This document shows positions 8,516 through 19,285 of a stretch of DNA of 64,000 bases, piece by piece (the stretch's first letter is position 1; every line of letters starts with the position of its first letter). The notes beneath the pieces are model-generated. The model was not told where the DNA came from and made no database searches. It saw nothing but the letters and a program-made list of their open reading frames with translations. The stretch covers positions 32,337 to 96,336 of the forward strand of contig NZ_RZQL01000003.1 in NCBI RefSeq assembly GCF_003997935.1. The letters are read 5' to 3'. The position numbers and the translations under genes are program-made. The stretch is from Mesorhizobium sp. M7A.F.Ca.US.006.01.1.1 (lineage in GTDB: Bacteria; Pseudomonadota; Alphaproteobacteria; Rhizobiales; Rhizobiaceae).

Positions 8516-9865
8516 TCAGATCGCCTTGGCGCGCAAGGCGCCGCGGAAAGAATCTCGGAGATAGCCGAGCGTGGCGTCGGCGTCGACCGGCTTGCCGAAC
8601 AGATAGCCTTGCCCGCCGGCGCAGCCGAACTGGACCAGGCGGTCGGCCTGCGCTTCCTGCTCGATGCCTTCGGCGACGACATCCATGCCGAGCCCCTCGC
8701 ACATTGCGAGAATGGCGCGGATGATGTGTTCGGACGGCCTGTCATCGAGAATGGAAGAGACGAAGGCGCGGTCGATCTTGAGCTTGTCGAAATGGAATTC
8801 GCGCAAGCGGCCGAGAGAGGACTGGCCGGTGCCGAAATCGTCGAGCGAGACGCGGATGCCGACGCGGCGCAGATCCTCGACGATCTGCGCGGCCGAGGCC
8901 GGGTCGTTCATCAGGCCGGTCTCGGTGATCTCGATCTCCAGCCGGCGCGGATCGAAGCCGGTGCGGTCTAGGATCGCCAGTATGTGCAGGCCGGTGTTCT
9001 GGTCGACGAGCTGCGATGGCGACAGGTTAAACGACAGGAACAGGTCCTTCGGCCAGCTTCGGGCCGCTTCGGTCGCCTTGCGCAGCACCAACTGCGACAG
9101 CGGGCCGATGATGCCGCGCTCCTCGGCGATGGGGATGAAGACGGTTGGCGGCACCGAGCCGAGATCGCGATCGGTCCAGCGCGCCAGCGTCTCGAAGCCG
9201 ATGGTGCGGCGCGTGGCGAGATCGACGATGGGCTGGAAATGCGGCTCCACCTCGCCGGCCGAGACAGCCCGGCGCAGCGCCTGTTCGATGCGGGTGACGC
9301 GCTTGGCCGCCTCTTCCATCTCACGGGTGTAGACGACGACGCGGCCACGGCCGGAACGCTTGGCGTGATAGAGCGCCGTCTCGGCCTTGTTGATGAGGAT
9401 TTCCGTGGTCTCGTCGCCCGAATAGAACAGCGAGCAGCCGACCGAGGCCGAAAGCCTGGCGGTGCGTTCGCCGACATCATAGGGCGCTGACAGGATCTCG
9501 ATCAGCATGCGCGATTTTTCGGCCGCTGCATCCTCTGAGAACACCATCGGATAGAGAAAGGCGAATTCGTCGGCACCGATGCGGCAGACTGTGGAATGGC
9601 CGTCCATCGAGGCGCGCAGCCGCATCGCCACCTGGATCAGGATGTCGTCTCCGGCCTTGTGGCCGAACAAATCGTTGATCGGCTTGAAGCCGTCGAGGTC
9701 GAGAATGCCGACGGTAAAGGGCGCGGGATCGTCGGCACGGTCGGCGATCAGGCGAGCGACCTTGTCGAAGAAGCGGCGATGGTTGCCAAGCCCGGTCAAC
9801 GGATCGGTGAATGCCAGATCCGTGCTCTCCCTGTTTGCCTGACCGGTGCCAAACGAAGTTTGCAT
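8516..9865 (-). CDS. GGDEF-EAL domain protein, altered GGDEF motif
   Basis: A 449-residue c-di-GMP-type protein with no membrane segment. The GGDEF domain (about residues 18-175) begins LAFTDPLTGLGNHRRFF, but its signature is RIGADEF rather than RxGGDEF. The EAL domain (about 195-440) keeps FETLAR at the EAL position, a conserved NLSPSQL, EIEITETGL, DDFGTGQSS, KLKIDRAF and the glutamate of VVAEGIEQ. So the phosphodiesterase residues look intact, while cyclase activity is doubtful because GGDEF enzymes rarely tolerate G-to-A at the second position. It stands alone in its transcript. Confidence 0.9.
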   Translation of the reverse strand: MQTSFGTGQANRESTDLAFTDPLTGLGNHRRFFDKVARLIADRADDPAPFTVGILDLDGFKPINDLFGHKAGDDILIQVAMRLRASMDGHSTVCRIGADEFAFLYPMVFSEDAAAEKSRMLIEILSAPYDVGERTARLSASVGCSLFYSGDETTEILINKAETALYHAKRSGRGRVVVYTREMEEAAKRVTRIEQALRRAVSAGEVEPHFQPIVDLATRRTIGFETLARWTDRDLGSVPPTVFIPIAEERGIIGPLSQLVLRKATEAARSWPKDLFLSFNLSPSQLVDQNTGLHILAILDRTGFDPRRLEIEITETGLMNDPASAAQIVEDLRRVGIRVSLDDFGTGQSSLGRLREFHFDKLKIDRAFVSSILDDRPSEHIIRAILAMCEGLGMDVVAEGIEQEAQADRLVQFGCAGGQGYLFGKPVDADATLGYLRDSFRGALRAKAI

Positions 9866-10097
9866 CGGTGTCCCTGTTTTGTGACGTCGGAATTTAGTTT
9901 CAGACTGGCAGCAAACCCTTTAGGAAACGTATCGCGAAATCGATTTTCCATGGGTAACCGCGACCTGTTTCGAATGATCGATGAACGCAGCGCATTCGGG
10001 TGTCAGATTGCCAATCCTAGGAATGTCGCGATTGGCAGACGGGCAATGAGCCTGTACAGGCAAGACAGTTGTCCATCCGAGCCGCCGGAGACCCGTC

Positions 10098-11039
10098 ATG
10101 AAGCTGAAAATCGCCGTCCAGATGGACCACATCTCCACGGTGTCGATCGCCGGCGACACCTCGTTCGCGCTGTCGCTGGAAGCGCAGCGGCGCGGCCATG
10201 AGCTGTTCCACTACACGCCGGACCGGCTGTCGTTGCGCGACGGCAAGGTGTTTGCCCGCATCGAGGAAATGCAGGTGCGCGACGAGAAGGGCAGCCACTA
10301 TTCGCTGGGCGAGAAGGTGCGCACCGACCTCTCGGAAATGGATGTCGTCCTGCTGCGCCAGGATCCGCCGTTCGACATGAACTACATCACCACCACGCAC
10401 ATCCTGGAGCGCATCCATCCGAAAACGCTCGTGGTCAACGATCCGGCCTGGGTGCGCAACAGCCCCGAAAAGATCTTCGTCACCGAATTTGCCGACCTGA
10501 TGCCGGACACGCTGATCACCAAGGATCCGCTCGAAGTTGCCGCCTTCCGCAAAGAGTTCGGCGACATCATCGTCAAGCCGCTCTACGGCAATGGCGGCGC
10601 CGGCATCTTCCATCTGCTCGAGGGCGACCGCAACCTTGCCTCGCTGCTGGAGATGTTCGGCCAGATGTTCCGCGAACCCTATATCGTGCAGCGCTATCTC
10701 AAGGACGTGCGCAAGGGCGACAAGCGCATCATCCTGATCGACGGCGAGCCGGTCGGCGCCATCAACCGGGTGCCGGCCGAGCATGATTCCCGCTCCAACA
10801 TGCATGTCGGCGGGCGCGCCGAAAGGACCGAACTGACGGCGCGCGAACGCGAGATCTGCGCCCGCATCGGCCCATCGCTGAAGGAGCGCGGCTTCATCCT
10901 GGTCGGCATCGACGTGATCGGCGACTACATGACCGAGATCAACGTGACCTCGCCGACCGGCGTGCGCGAGGTCAAACGCTTCGGCGGCGCTGACATCGCC
11001 AGCCTGTTCTGGGATGCGGTCGAGGGCAAGCGGGGGTAA
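10098..11039 (+). CDS. gshB: Glutathione synthetase
   Basis: Joins gamma-glutamylcysteine and glycine using ATP, giving glutathione. The 313-residue length is that of bacterial GshB. Features: N-terminal [35 protein letters not shown], the ATP-grasp part [36 protein letters not shown], and the C-terminal metal-binding [19 protein letters not shown]. The ATG at 10098 follows a GGAGAC site. Single gene, transcribed away from the GGDEF/EAL gene. Confidence 0.96.
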   Translation: MKLKIAVQMDHISTVSIAGDTSFALSLEAQRRGHELFHYTPDRLSLRDGKVFARIEEMQVRDEKGSHYSLGEKVRTDLSEMDVVLLRQDPPFDMNYITTTHILERIHPKTLVVNDPAWVRNSPEKIFVTEFADLMPDTLITKDPLEVAAFRKEFGDIIVKPLYGNGGAGIFHLLEGDRNLASLLEMFGQMFREPYIVQRYLKDVRKGDKRIILIDGEPVGAINRVPAEHDSRSNMHVGGRAERTELTAREREICARIGPSLKERGFILVGIDVIGDYMTEINVTSPTGVREVKRFGGADIASLFWDAVEGKRG

Positions 11040-11222
11040 GCCGTTTTCATTTTGTCTTAACCATGTTCCGTTTTTACAACCGCGCTCGATTCCGCCGCAA
11101 CCCAAGCGGTCATGTGTTCCCGTAATGTTCTTGATTTGACCGTGGAAGTGTGATTGTCTGCCCCAGGGGGCCGTTCCTGGCCTGAACGCAGGGCTGGGGC
11201 CAGCCTGAATTGGGGTTGCACG

Positions 11223-12755
11223 ATGGTGGCGCGGGTTCGCACGGTCGCTTTCCAAGGCATCGAGGCCGTGCCGGTCGACGTGCAGGTGATGATCGCGCCC
11301 GGCAAGGTCAACATGCACATCGTCGGCCTGGGCGACAAGGCGGTGGCCGAAAGCCGCGAGCGGGTGCAGGCCGCACTGCATGCTTCCGGCCTGTCGATGC
11401 CGTCGAAGAAAGTCACGGTCAATCTGGCGCCGGCCGACCTGCCGAAGGAAGGCAGTCATTACGACCTGCCGATCGCGCTTGGCCTGATGGCTGCCCTTGG
11501 CGCCATTCCGGGCGACATGCTGGCCGGCTATGTCGTGCTTGGAGAATTGTCGCTCGACGGCACGATTGCCGCGGTAGCCGGCGCCTTGCCGGCGGCGATC
11601 GCCGCCAATGCCGAGGGCAAGGGCCTGATCTGCCCGTTCGCCTGCGGGCCGGAAGCGGCCTGGGCGGGCAAGGATTTCGACATTCTGGCGCCGCGCAGCC
11701 TGATTGCCATCGCCAACCATTTCCGCGGCACGCAGGTGCTGTCGCGCCCCGAGGCCGGCATCCACGCCGCGGCGCTGGATTTGCCCGACCTCGCCGACAT
11801 CAAGGGCCAGGAAACCGCCAAGCGGGCGCTGGAAGTCGCCGCCGCCGGTGGGCATAATCTGCTTATGATCGGCCCGCCGGGATCGGGCAAATCGATGCTG
11901 GCGCAGCGGCTGCCGTCGATCCTGCCGCCGCTGGCGCCGAAGGAGCTTCTGGAAGTCTCGATGATCGCCTCGGTGGCGGGAGAGCTCGGCGAAGGCAAAT
12001 TGACCGACCGGCGGCCGTTCCGCGCGCCGCACCATTCGGCTTCAATGGCGGCGATGGTCGGCGGCGGCATCCGCGCGCGGCCGGGCGAGGTGTCGCTGGC
12101 CCATCACGGCGTGCTGTTCCTCGACGAGTTCCCCGAGTTCACGCCGCAGACGCTCGATGCGCTGCGCCAGCCGCTGGAGACCGGCGACTGCATGATCGCG
12201 CGGGCGAACCATCGCGTCACCTATCCGGCGCGCATCCAGTTGGTGGCGGCGATGAACCCGTGCCGCTGCGGCATGGCCGGCGAGCCGGGTTATCGCTGCC
12301 TGCGCGGCGAGCGCTGCCGCACCGACTATCAGGCGCGCATTTCGGGCCCGCTGCTCGACCGCATCGATCTCAGGATCGAAGTGCCGGCGGTCTTGGCCAG
12401 CGACCTGATCCGGCCCGACCGGGCGGAGAAAAGCGCCGATGTGGCGCTGCGCGTGGCACGCGCCCGCACCATCCAGCGCGAACGCTTCGAGCGGCTCGGC
12501 GCCACCCGCGCCACCACCAACGCGCATTGCGCGCCCTCGGTCATCGAGGAGATCGCCATGCCGGATGCCGCCGGCCTGTCGCTGCTCAAGGACGCCAGCG
12601 AAAAGCTCGCCTTTTCCGCCCGCGCCTACCATCGCGTGCTGAAGGTCGCGAGGACACTGGCCGATCTCGACGCCAGCGAGACGGTCGGCCGCATCCATCT
12701 GGCCGAAGCGATCTCTTATCGCATGAGCTCGGAGCGGATGGCGCAGGCGGCGTAG
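11223..12755 (+). CDS. ComM/YifB family Mg-chelatase-like AAA ATPase
   Basis: A 510-residue protein of the YifB/ComM group. The N-terminal Lon-protease-like part begins MVARVRTVAFQGIEAVPVDV. The AAA+ core has Walker A IGPPGSGKSML near residue 220, Walker B GVLFLDEFPEF near 299 and the finger CGMAGEPGYRC with paired cysteines. ComM is a hexameric helicase that aids branch migration in natural transformation; a role in this species is inference. The ATG at 11223 follows GGGGTTG, and the family N-terminus starts there. Confidence 0.93.
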   Translation: MVARVRTVAFQGIEAVPVDVQVMIAPGKVNMHIVGLGDKAVAESRERVQAALHASGLSMPSKKVTVNLAPADLPKEGSHYDLPIALGLMAALGAIPGDMLAGYVVLGELSLDGTIAAVAGALPAAIAANAEGKGLICPFACGPEAAWAGKDFDILAPRSLIAIANHFRGTQVLSRPEAGIHAAALDLPDLADIKGQETAKRALEVAAAGGHNLLMIGPPGSGKSMLAQRLPSILPPLAPKELLEVSMIASVAGELGEGKLTDRRPFRAPHHSASMAAMVGGGIRARPGEVSLAHHGVLFLDEFPEFTPQTLDALRQPLETGDCMIARANHRVTYPARIQLVAAMNPCRCGMAGEPGYRCLRGERCRTDYQARISGPLLDRIDLRIEVPAVLASDLIRPDRAEKSADVALRVARARTIQRERFERLGATRATTNAHCAPSVIEEIAMPDAAGLSLLKDASEKLAFSARAYHRVLKVARTLADLDASETVGRIHLAEAISYRMSSERMAQAA

Positions 12756-13004
12756 GTCACTCGCCGCCCGACAAGCCGACCACGCCAAATTGCTGCGAAT
12801 CGATCATCTCCACGGTGCGGCGGACCTGATTGTCCGCTTGGCCGGCGTCCTCACCACCCAACGGCCCCCACCGACCGGGCGTCGGCCATTTTCTTCCTCG
12901 TCCAGAAGCGTGGACGTCATCGGCATCGGACCAAAGTCTTGGTCTCTGCATTGGACATTCCTTATTTAGACAATGCGAATATGGTTGTGGTCGGGGAGCC
13001 CACT

Positions 13005-13544
13005 ATGTTCATTGACTATTACGAAGTTTTGGAAGTTAGCCCGAACGCCAATTCGGAGACGCTGGAGCGCATATTTCGCTATTTTGCGATGCGCTATCAT
13101 CCAGACAATCGCGAAACCGGCGATGAAGCCCGCTTCAGTGAAATCGTGGAAGCCCACAACACGCTCAAGGACCCGGTCAAACGCGCTCAATACGACATCG
13201 CATACAGGGACCATGCCGGCCTTCGCCGTGAATTGACCGAGGAAGCCAGCAACACCAAAGGCATCGAGCGTGATGTCGTGATCCAGGCCAGGCTGCTGTC
13301 GCTGCTTTACGCGAAGCGCCGGCACGACGTCAGCAATCCCGGGATCGGAGATGTGGAGCTCGAACGCCTGTCAGACTGTCCGCGAGAGCATCTCGAGTTT
13401 CATCTCTGGTATCTGAAAGCGAAGGGCTGGATAGCAAGAGTGGAAAACGGGACAATCGCGATTACGGTGGAAGGCGTCGATAGGGTCAACTCCGAACACC
13501 GTCGCGATCCCACCATCCGGCTCCTGGACCATACAGCTTCCTGA
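13005..13544 (+). CDS. J-domain (DnaJ-like) protein
   Basis: A 179-residue protein. The J domain occupies about residues 1-65: YYEVLEVSPNANSETLERIF, the HPD motif in YHPDN, and FSEIVEAHNTLKDPVKRAQY. There is no G/F or zinc-finger region, so it is a class III J protein. The C-terminal 100 residues look like a winged helix (GDVELERLSDCPREHLEFHL, then a hairpin ending ITVEGVDRV). It would recruit DnaK to an unknown client. The ATG at 13005 follows GGGGAG by seven bases and fits the J-domain edge. Confidence 0.85.
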   Translation: MFIDYYEVLEVSPNANSETLERIFRYFAMRYHPDNRETGDEARFSEIVEAHNTLKDPVKRAQYDIAYRDHAGLRRELTEEASNTKGIERDVVIQARLLSLLYAKRRHDVSNPGIGDVELERLSDCPREHLEFHLWYLKAKGWIARVENGTIAITVEGVDRVNSEHRRDPTIRLLDHTAS

Positions 13545-13610
13545 CGCCTCACCTCCGGAGGAAGCCAGGCCGAAGACCTGCCGCCCCATTCACCGCAGGG
13601 ACTGGCCTCT

Positions 13611-15779
13611 TCAGCTCTGCTGCGCCTTCAGTTCCAGCCGCCGCGCGTGCAGCACCGGCTCGGTGTAGCCGTTGGGCTGGACGCGGCCCTTGAAAACCAG
13701 GTCGCAGGCGGCGAGGAAGGCTATCGACTTGTCAAAGTCGGCCGCCATCGGCTGGTAAAGCGGGTCGCCCTCGTTCTGGCGATCGACGATGTCAGCCATG
13801 CGCTTCATCGTCGCCATCACCTGGTCCTCGCTGCACACGCCGTGGTGCAGCCAGTTGGCGATGTGCTGTGAAGAAATACGCAGCGTGGCGCGGTCTTCCA
13901 TCAGGCCGACATCGTTGATGTCAGGCACTTTCGAGCAGCCGACGCCCTGGTCGATCCAGCGCACGACATAGCCAAGAATGCCCTGCGCGTTGTTGTCGAG
14001 TTCCTTCTGGATGTCCTCGGGCGACCAGTTCGGCCGCACCGCGACCGGCACCGACAGGATGTCGTCGAGCCTGGCCTTCGGCCGGTTCTTCAGCGCCGCC
14101 TGCACGGCGTGGACATCGACCTTGTGATAGTGCGTGGCATGCAGCGTCGCCGCCGTCGGCGACGGCACCCAGGCGGTGTTGGCGCCGGCCCTGGGGTGGG
14201 CGATCTTCTGTTCCAGCATGGCAGCCATCAGATCGGGCATTGCCCACATGCCCTTGCCGATCTGGGCGTGGCCAGCCAAGCCGCATTCGAGCCCGATGTC
14301 GACATTCCACGCCTCGTAGGCGGAAATCCAGGCGGCCTGCTTCATGTCGCCCTTGCGGATCATCGGGCCGGCTTCCATCGAGGTGTGGATCTCGTCGCCG
14401 GTGCGGTCGAGGAAGCCGGTGTTGATGAACACGACGCGCTCTTTTGCGACGCGGATCGCCTCCCTGAGGTTGACGGTGGTGCGCCGCTCCTCGTCCATGA
14501 TGCCCATCTTGATGGTATTCTCGGTCATGCCGAGCAGCGCTTCGACGCGGTCGAAGATCTCGACGGCGAAAGCGACTTCCTCCGGCCCATGCATCTTGGG
14601 TTTCACGACATACATCGAGCCGGCGCGGGAATTGGCGCGGCGGCCGTTCGGCCCTACATCGTGCAGCGCTATCAGCGCCGTCATCGCCGCGTCCAGTATG
14701 CCTTCCGGAACCTCATTGCCGTCGCGGTCAAGGATCGCCGGGTTGGTCATCAGGTGGCCGACATTCCTGACCAGCATCAGCGAGCGGCCGGGCACGGTCA
14801 GCGTGCCGCCGGCGGGCGCGGTGTAGGAGCGGTCGGGATTGAGCTTGCGGACAAAGCTCTTGCCGCCCTTGGTGATCTCTTCCGCCAGGTCACCCTTCAT
14901 CAGGCCGAGCCAGTTGCGGTAGACGACGACCTTGTCTGGCGCATCCACCGCCGCGACCGAATCCTCGCAGTCCTGGATGGTGGTCAGCGCCGATTCCAGG
15001 ATGACATCGGCGATGCCAGCCGGATCGGTGCGGCCGATCTGGTTGTTGCGGTCGATCACGATCTCGATATGCAGGCCGTTGCGCACAAGCAGCACGGCAT
15101 CGGGATTGGCGGCATCGCCGCGATAGCCGACGAATTGCCTGGGGTCGGCCAGCGTCGTCGAGCCGGCGCCGGCGCTCAGCCGCAAGGCACCTTGCGCCAG
15201 CGACAGACCATTGACGCCGGCCCATTTGCCTAGGGTGAGCGGGGCAGCCTCGTCGAGAAAGGTCTTCGTCCAGGCGACGACCTTGGCGCCGCGCGCCGGA
15301 TTGAAGGCTTTGCCCTTTTCGGCGCCATCCGTTTCGGGGATGGCATCGGTGCCGTAGAGCGCATCGTAGAGCGAACCCCAGCGCGCATTGGCGGCGTTGA
15401 GCGCATAGCGCGCATTCATCACCGGCACGACCAGCTGCGGGCCGGCAACGATTGCGATTTCCGGGTCGACATTGTCGGTCGACACGCTGAAGGCCGGGCC
15501 TTCGGGAACGAGGTAGCCGATCTCTTTCAGGAAGCCCTTGTAGGCCTCCATATCGACCGGCGCGCCATGCTCGCGATACCAGCCATCTATCTGTTCCTGG
15601 ATGGCGTCACGCTTTGCCAGCAACGCCCGGTTCTTCGGCGCCAAATCATGGACGATGGCCGAAAAACCGTTCCAGAAGGCGTCCGCTTCGATCCTCGTGC
15701 CCGTCAGCGCTTCCCCGGCCACGAACTCATGCAGCTCGCGGGCAATCCGCAATCCGGCGATCTCGATGCGGTCGGTCAT
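13611..15779 (-). CDS. glcB: Malate synthase G
   Basis: Condenses glyoxylate with acetyl-CoA to malate in the glyoxylate bypass. The length of 722 residues is exactly the G-isoform class. Typical blocks are [66 protein letters not shown] in part ([20 protein letters not shown]), [15 protein letters not shown] and [15 protein letters not shown]. It is convergent with the J-domain gene. Monocistronic in appearance. Confidence 0.97.
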   Translation of the reverse strand: MTDRIEIAGLRIARELHEFVAGEALTGTRIEADAFWNGFSAIVHDLAPKNRALLAKRDAIQEQIDGWYREHGAPVDMEAYKGFLKEIGYLVPEGPAFSVSTDNVDPEIAIVAGPQLVVPVMNARYALNAANARWGSLYDALYGTDAIPETDGAEKGKAFNPARGAKVVAWTKTFLDEAAPLTLGKWAGVNGLSLAQGALRLSAGAGSTTLADPRQFVGYRGDAANPDAVLLVRNGLHIEIVIDRNNQIGRTDPAGIADVILESALTTIQDCEDSVAAVDAPDKVVVYRNWLGLMKGDLAEEITKGGKSFVRKLNPDRSYTAPAGGTLTVPGRSLMLVRNVGHLMTNPAILDRDGNEVPEGILDAAMTALIALHDVGPNGRRANSRAGSMYVVKPKMHGPEEVAFAVEIFDRVEALLGMTENTIKMGIMDEERRTTVNLREAIRVAKERVVFINTGFLDRTGDEIHTSMEAGPMIRKGDMKQAAWISAYEAWNVDIGLECGLAGHAQIGKGMWAMPDLMAAMLEQKIAHPRAGANTAWVPSPTAATLHATHYHKVDVHAVQAALKNRPKARLDDILSVPVAVRPNWSPEDIQKELDNNAQGILGYVVRWIDQGVGCSKVPDINDVGLMEDRATLRISSQHIANWLHHGVCSEDQVMATMKRMADIVDRQNEGDPLYQPMAADFDKSIAFLAACDLVFKGRVQPNGYTEPVLHARRLELKAQQS

Positions 15780-15877
15780 CAGGCTACTCCAGATGAAAGG
15801 CTTTGCGGGCCTTTGGCATGTCAGGTTTGCCGGGTCAATTCAGCTTAGGGTGAAGGGGGCGTATTTCGCCACCCCGC

Positions 15878-17920
15878 TCAGACCGCAATGCGTGGCCTTC
15901 CCGAGGCCACGGCCACGACATGCGCCTCGATGAACATGCGCTGGGCTTCGACGGTCGAGACCCGGAATTCGGTGGCGACGTCGATCTCGGCGCTGTCGGT
16001 GCCGGCTTCCCTGGCGCGCTCCGCGACGATGGCGCGGACATCGGCCTCGGCCGCCGCGATCGCCGTCGCCTCGTCGAGGAAATCGCGTACGGTCTCGCCC
16101 GAGGCGAGACGAAACAGCCCTTCCATGGGCTGGCTGACCCGTGCCTCGGCCGAAACCCTGACCTGGCCGACGACGGCGCCGAGCGCGTTGGCGACATCGG
16201 TATCCTCCGGCACCACGCAGTCATTGCCGATCAGGTCGGCCAAGCCGGCATAGTGCAGCGGCGCCGAGGCGCCGAGGCCGATGACCGGGCGGTCGAGCGC
16301 AACGCTCAGGCGGGCAATGCCGGGATGCGCGTCGACCGCGCGCTGCACCAGGGCGTGCGCCACCGTCGACGCGCCATCGAGCCCGTCCTCGGCAAAGGCG
16401 GTTTCGAGGATATATTCGGCCGACCAACGCGTCAGCGTCACCAGCACCCGTTCCGAGATCGCTTCCGGCGAAGCGGCGATGTTCTGGCCACGGCCGTCAC
16501 GCCTGCGGGCGAACAGTTCGGCGCCGAGGCGCGCGGCAACGGGATCCCAGTTCGCCTGCTTGCCGAGCACGTGGGCGGCGTCCGACGGGGTGAAGCCGGC
16601 GACATGCACCAGCCCGCGCGACACCAGCCGGTTCAGCGTCGCGTTCTGGGCGTTCGAGGTCAAAAGCCTGTCGACGGCGAGCGGCACGGCACCAATGGCC
16701 TCGTAAAGCCTGGCTTCGGCGCCGGTCAGGCCGGCGGCGAGCCGGTCGGGCACGCCGGTGCGGACCGCGAAACGGCCGTCCATGCGTCCGGGATTGGGCG
16801 CGCGCAGCTGGCGCTCCAGCTCTGAAATCACCGCTACGCCATGCGCCATGCCGGCCAGCGCCAACGGCACCAATCTGCGCGGCCCGAGCAGGATCCTGGG
16901 GTTGAGCGCGCCATCTTCCAGCGCCACTTCGGAATCGCCGCCGAGGCCGAAGGTGCGCATGGCGACGGCCTCGACCATGGTGCGGAAGCCGCCGACGGTG
17001 GCGCCTTCCGGATCGAGCCTGGGACGGCCGCCGTCGAGCACGGCGACGTCAGTGGTGGTGCCGCCGATGTCGGACACCACAGCATTGTCGAGCCCGGTCA
17101 TGTGGCGGGCGCCGACCAGGCTGGCGGCCGGGCCGGACAGGATGGTCTCGATCGGCCGCTGGCGGGCAAAGGCGGCCGACACCAATGCGCCATCACCGCG
17201 CACCACCATCAGCGGTGCCGCGATGTTGCGTGCCTCGAGAAAACCTTCGGTTGCCGCCACCAGCCGATCGATCATCGAGATCAGCCTGGCGTTGAGCAAA
17301 GTGGTCAGCGCCCGGCGCGGGCCGCCGAGCTTGGCCGACAGCTCGTGGCTCGATGTGACGGGCAGGCCTGTCTTTTCGCGGATCAGCTCGCGGGCAGCGA
17401 TCTCATGCGCCGGATTGCGGGTGGCGAAATAGGCGCAGACGGCAAAGCCGGACACCGAGGCGCCGAGTTCCGGCAGCGCCGCTTCCAGTCCGGACAAATC
17501 GAGCTTGGCGGCATTGCCGTGCACATCGTGGCCGCCGGGGCAGAAAACCACCGGATCGGTGCCGAGCGCGGCCTTCAGCCCGTCGCGGGCGAGGTCGCCC
17601 TCGGAAAAGCCGATCATCACCAGCGCGACGCGGCCGCCCTGGCCCTCGACGAGCGCGTTGGTGGCAAGCGTCGTCGACATCGATACCAGCTTGATATCAG
17701 CCGAATCGGTTCCCGCTTTCTGCAGCACCGCGTCGACGGCGCCGGAAATGCCCACGGCAAGATCATGCCTGGTGGTCAGCGCCTTGGCCTTGGCCAGCAC
17801 CTTGCCCTTGTTCGGGCCTTCTTGCGGGCCTTCCGTTTCAGACCACAACACGGCATCGGTATAGGTGCCGCCGGTGTCGATCCCGAGGAACAGCGGCTTT
17901 GGCTTGGTCTTGACGGTCAT
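15878..17920 (-). CDS. Hydantoinase/oxoprolinase A-type protein
   Basis: A 680-residue HyuA-family protein with the ATP-binding N-terminus FLGIDTGGTYTDAVLW and the phosphate-binding loop DIGGTTTDVAVLDGGRP about residue 285. HyuA proteins with a HyuB partner hydrolyse N-methylhydantoin, 5-oxoproline or acetophenone-type substrates with ATP. No HyuB-like gene is next to it here, so the reaction cannot be assigned. A stand-alone form or a distant partner are both possible. Confidence 0.85.
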   Translation of the reverse strand: MTVKTKPKPLFLGIDTGGTYTDAVLWSETEGPQEGPNKGKVLAKAKALTTRHDLAVGISGAVDAVLQKAGTDSADIKLVSMSTTLATNALVEGQGGRVALVMIGFSEGDLARDGLKAALGTDPVVFCPGGHDVHGNAAKLDLSGLEAALPELGASVSGFAVCAYFATRNPAHEIAARELIREKTGLPVTSSHELSAKLGGPRRALTTLLNARLISMIDRLVAATEGFLEARNIAAPLMVVRGDGALVSAAFARQRPIETILSGPAASLVGARHMTGLDNAVVSDIGGTTTDVAVLDGGRPRLDPEGATVGGFRTMVEAVAMRTFGLGGDSEVALEDGALNPRILLGPRRLVPLALAGMAHGVAVISELERQLRAPNPGRMDGRFAVRTGVPDRLAAGLTGAEARLYEAIGAVPLAVDRLLTSNAQNATLNRLVSRGLVHVAGFTPSDAAHVLGKQANWDPVAARLGAELFARRRDGRGQNIAASPEAISERVLVTLTRWSAEYILETAFAEDGLDGASTVAHALVQRAVDAHPGIARLSVALDRPVIGLGASAPLHYAGLADLIGNDCVVPEDTDVANALGAVVGQVRVSAEARVSQPMEGLFRLASGETVRDFLDEATAIAAAEADVRAIVAERAREAGTDSAEIDVATEFRVSTVEAQRMFIEAHVVAVASGRPRIAV

Positions 17921-18010
17921 TTTTTGGCGGCGGTCCGGGTGGCAATTTATTTGTCCCTGCCCTTAGCCGATACGGAGCGGACGATAAAGCCGCGAGCGCT
18001 GGGCCAGGTG

Positions 18011-18167
18011 TAATCTCCCCCCTTGAGGGGGAGATGGCCGGCAGGCCAGAGGGGGTCGCCGCGCGTGAAGCGCTGACCTCATCTTCGCCCTTGCATGGCG
18101 TCGCGTCAGGATGTGCCGACCCCCTCTGTCGCCTTCGGCGACATCTCCCCCTCGAGGGGGGAGATTA
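18011..18167. repeat. Mesorhizobium-type intergenic inverted repeat
   Basis: A 157-base element between the HyuA and CDGSH genes. Its left end (AATCTCCCCCCTTGAGGGGG) mirrors the right end (CCCCTCGAGGGGGGAGATT), each also an internal palindrome, and inner parts (CAGAGGGGGTCG / CGACCCCCTCTG-type) also pair. It looks like a member of the repeat family common in mesorhizobial intergenic regions. Confidence 0.75.
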
Positions 18168-18172
18168 TCCGC

Positions 18173-18799
18173 TCAACCCACAAACCCCACCTTCTTGTGC
18201 GTGCCATCGCAGAACGGCTTGTTGGCGGAATGGCCGCAGCGGCAGAGGAAGGCGCGCTGCGTACGGTCGACCGTATGGCCTGTTCCGGTGACGATCTCGA
18301 GATTGCCCTCAAGCTTGAGCGGGCCATTGGTGGTCGGCGTCACTTTCAGCGGACCGTTCCTCGCTTCGAGCGCCGGCGTGTCCTTCAGCGGCGGCTCGCC
18401 GGTGGCGGCAAAACCTGACTTGTTGTGGCTGCCGTCGCAGAACGGCTTGTTTTCCGAAGCGCCGCAGCGGCAGAGCGTGGCACGATAAGAAGTCTCGCCG
18501 TCGAGCACGATCTCGGCGTGTACCGCCAGCGGGCCGTTTTCCCGCAGCCGCACGGTGTTGACCACCGGTGATTGCTCCTGCGGCCCGCCATCCTTCCTGA
18601 CATAGGTGATGGCGCCCGAGGGGCAACTTTCGGTGATGGCGACGATCTTCTCGACGCTGGCCGCCTCGGGATGGATCCATTGGCCCGGCGCGTTGGGCAC
18701 GAAGACATGCGGATCGCCGAGCACGCAGTTGCGCGAATGAATGCAGCGCCTGCCGGAAAACCCGACGTCGATCTTGTCGCTTTCGACCATGCCGGCCAT
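18173..18799 (-). CDS. CDGSH iron-sulfur protein with Fer4 N-terminus
   Basis: A 208-residue redox protein. The N-terminal 70 residues form a divergent 4Fe-4S mono-cluster domain (CIHSRNCVLGDPHVF ... ESCPSGAITY). Two CDGSH 2Fe-2S sites follow: CRCGASENKPFCDGSH about residue 110 and CRCGHSANKPFCDGTH about 186, each matching C-x-C-x2-S-x3-P-x-C-D-G-[S/T]-H. The physiological partner is unknown. It is transcribed alone, downstream of the intergenic repeat. Confidence 0.92.
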   Translation of the reverse strand: MAGMVESDKIDVGFSGRRCIHSRNCVLGDPHVFVPNAPGQWIHPEAASVEKIVAITESCPSGAITYVRKDGGPQEQSPVVNTVRLRENGPLAVHAEIVLDGETSYRATLCRCGASENKPFCDGSHNKSGFAATGEPPLKDTPALEARNGPLKVTPTTNGPLKLEGNLEIVTGTGHTVDRTQRAFLCRCGHSANKPFCDGTHKKVGFVG

Positions 18800-18913
18800 A
18801 GCTGGGCTCCTTTTGCCTGAAGCACGTCGCGTCTGAACAGTTCGAGGCGGCGCGCGCTGGGTATTTGCACAGGCTATGGCTCCGGCCCGAAGACCGTCAA
18901 GCTGGCAAACCGG

Positions 18914-19285
18914 TCAGGGGACCAGTTCGATCTCCTCGGTCTCGCCGCCGTTGCAGGTGTAGCAGCAATCCTCGCATTTTTCCGTGTTGCCGGGACCGAC
19001 GCCCCAATAGGTGCCCTCATCGCCATCGACCCAGGCGCCGTAGCAGATCGATTCGCCCGCGTTGCAGGATATCGGGAGTTGCCTGGTCTCGCCGTCGTCG
19101 AGGACGTAGTCCTTGTCCTCGCCTGGCCAGACATAGTCGCGATCCTGGCTGTAGAGCTCGACGCGCATGGCGTTGGGGTGGCTGTTCTTGATGGCGAAGG
19201 TGACATCGTCGGCTTGCGCCGCCGACGCGACCAGCATGACGAAGGACAGCGCGGCCAGCATGCGGCGCGCATAGGCATGAAACAT
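18914..19285 (-). CDS. Secreted Cys-rich protein, paralogue of the gene at 19410
   Basis: A 123-residue protein with a signal peptide (RRMLAALSFVMLVASAAQA, cleavage after AQA). The mature part is acidic with the blocks VELYSQDRDYVWPGEDK, CNAGESICYGAWVDG, then a Cys cluster CEDCCYTC and the end EEIELVP. The ATG at 19285 follows GGGGGTT. The same blocks appear in the next upstream gene, so the two arose by duplication. Function unknown; six cysteines suggest disulfides in the periplasm or outside. Confidence 0.82.
   Translation of the reverse strand: MFHAYARRMLAALSFVMLVASAAQADDVTFAIKNSHPNAMRVELYSQDRDYVWPGEDKDYVLDDGETRQLPISCNAGESICYGAWVDGDEGTYWGVGPGNTEKCEDCCYTCNGGETEEIELVP

Noticed and set aside
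10017..12035. 672-codon open frame on the minus strand
   Set aside because: It is antisense to gshB and the comM-like gene, is rich in Arg, His, Gly and Asp, and matches no family; both plus-strand genes are well supported.
16841..18013. 390-codon open frame on the plus strand
   Set aside because: Antisense to the HyuA-type gene and without any protein-like motif.
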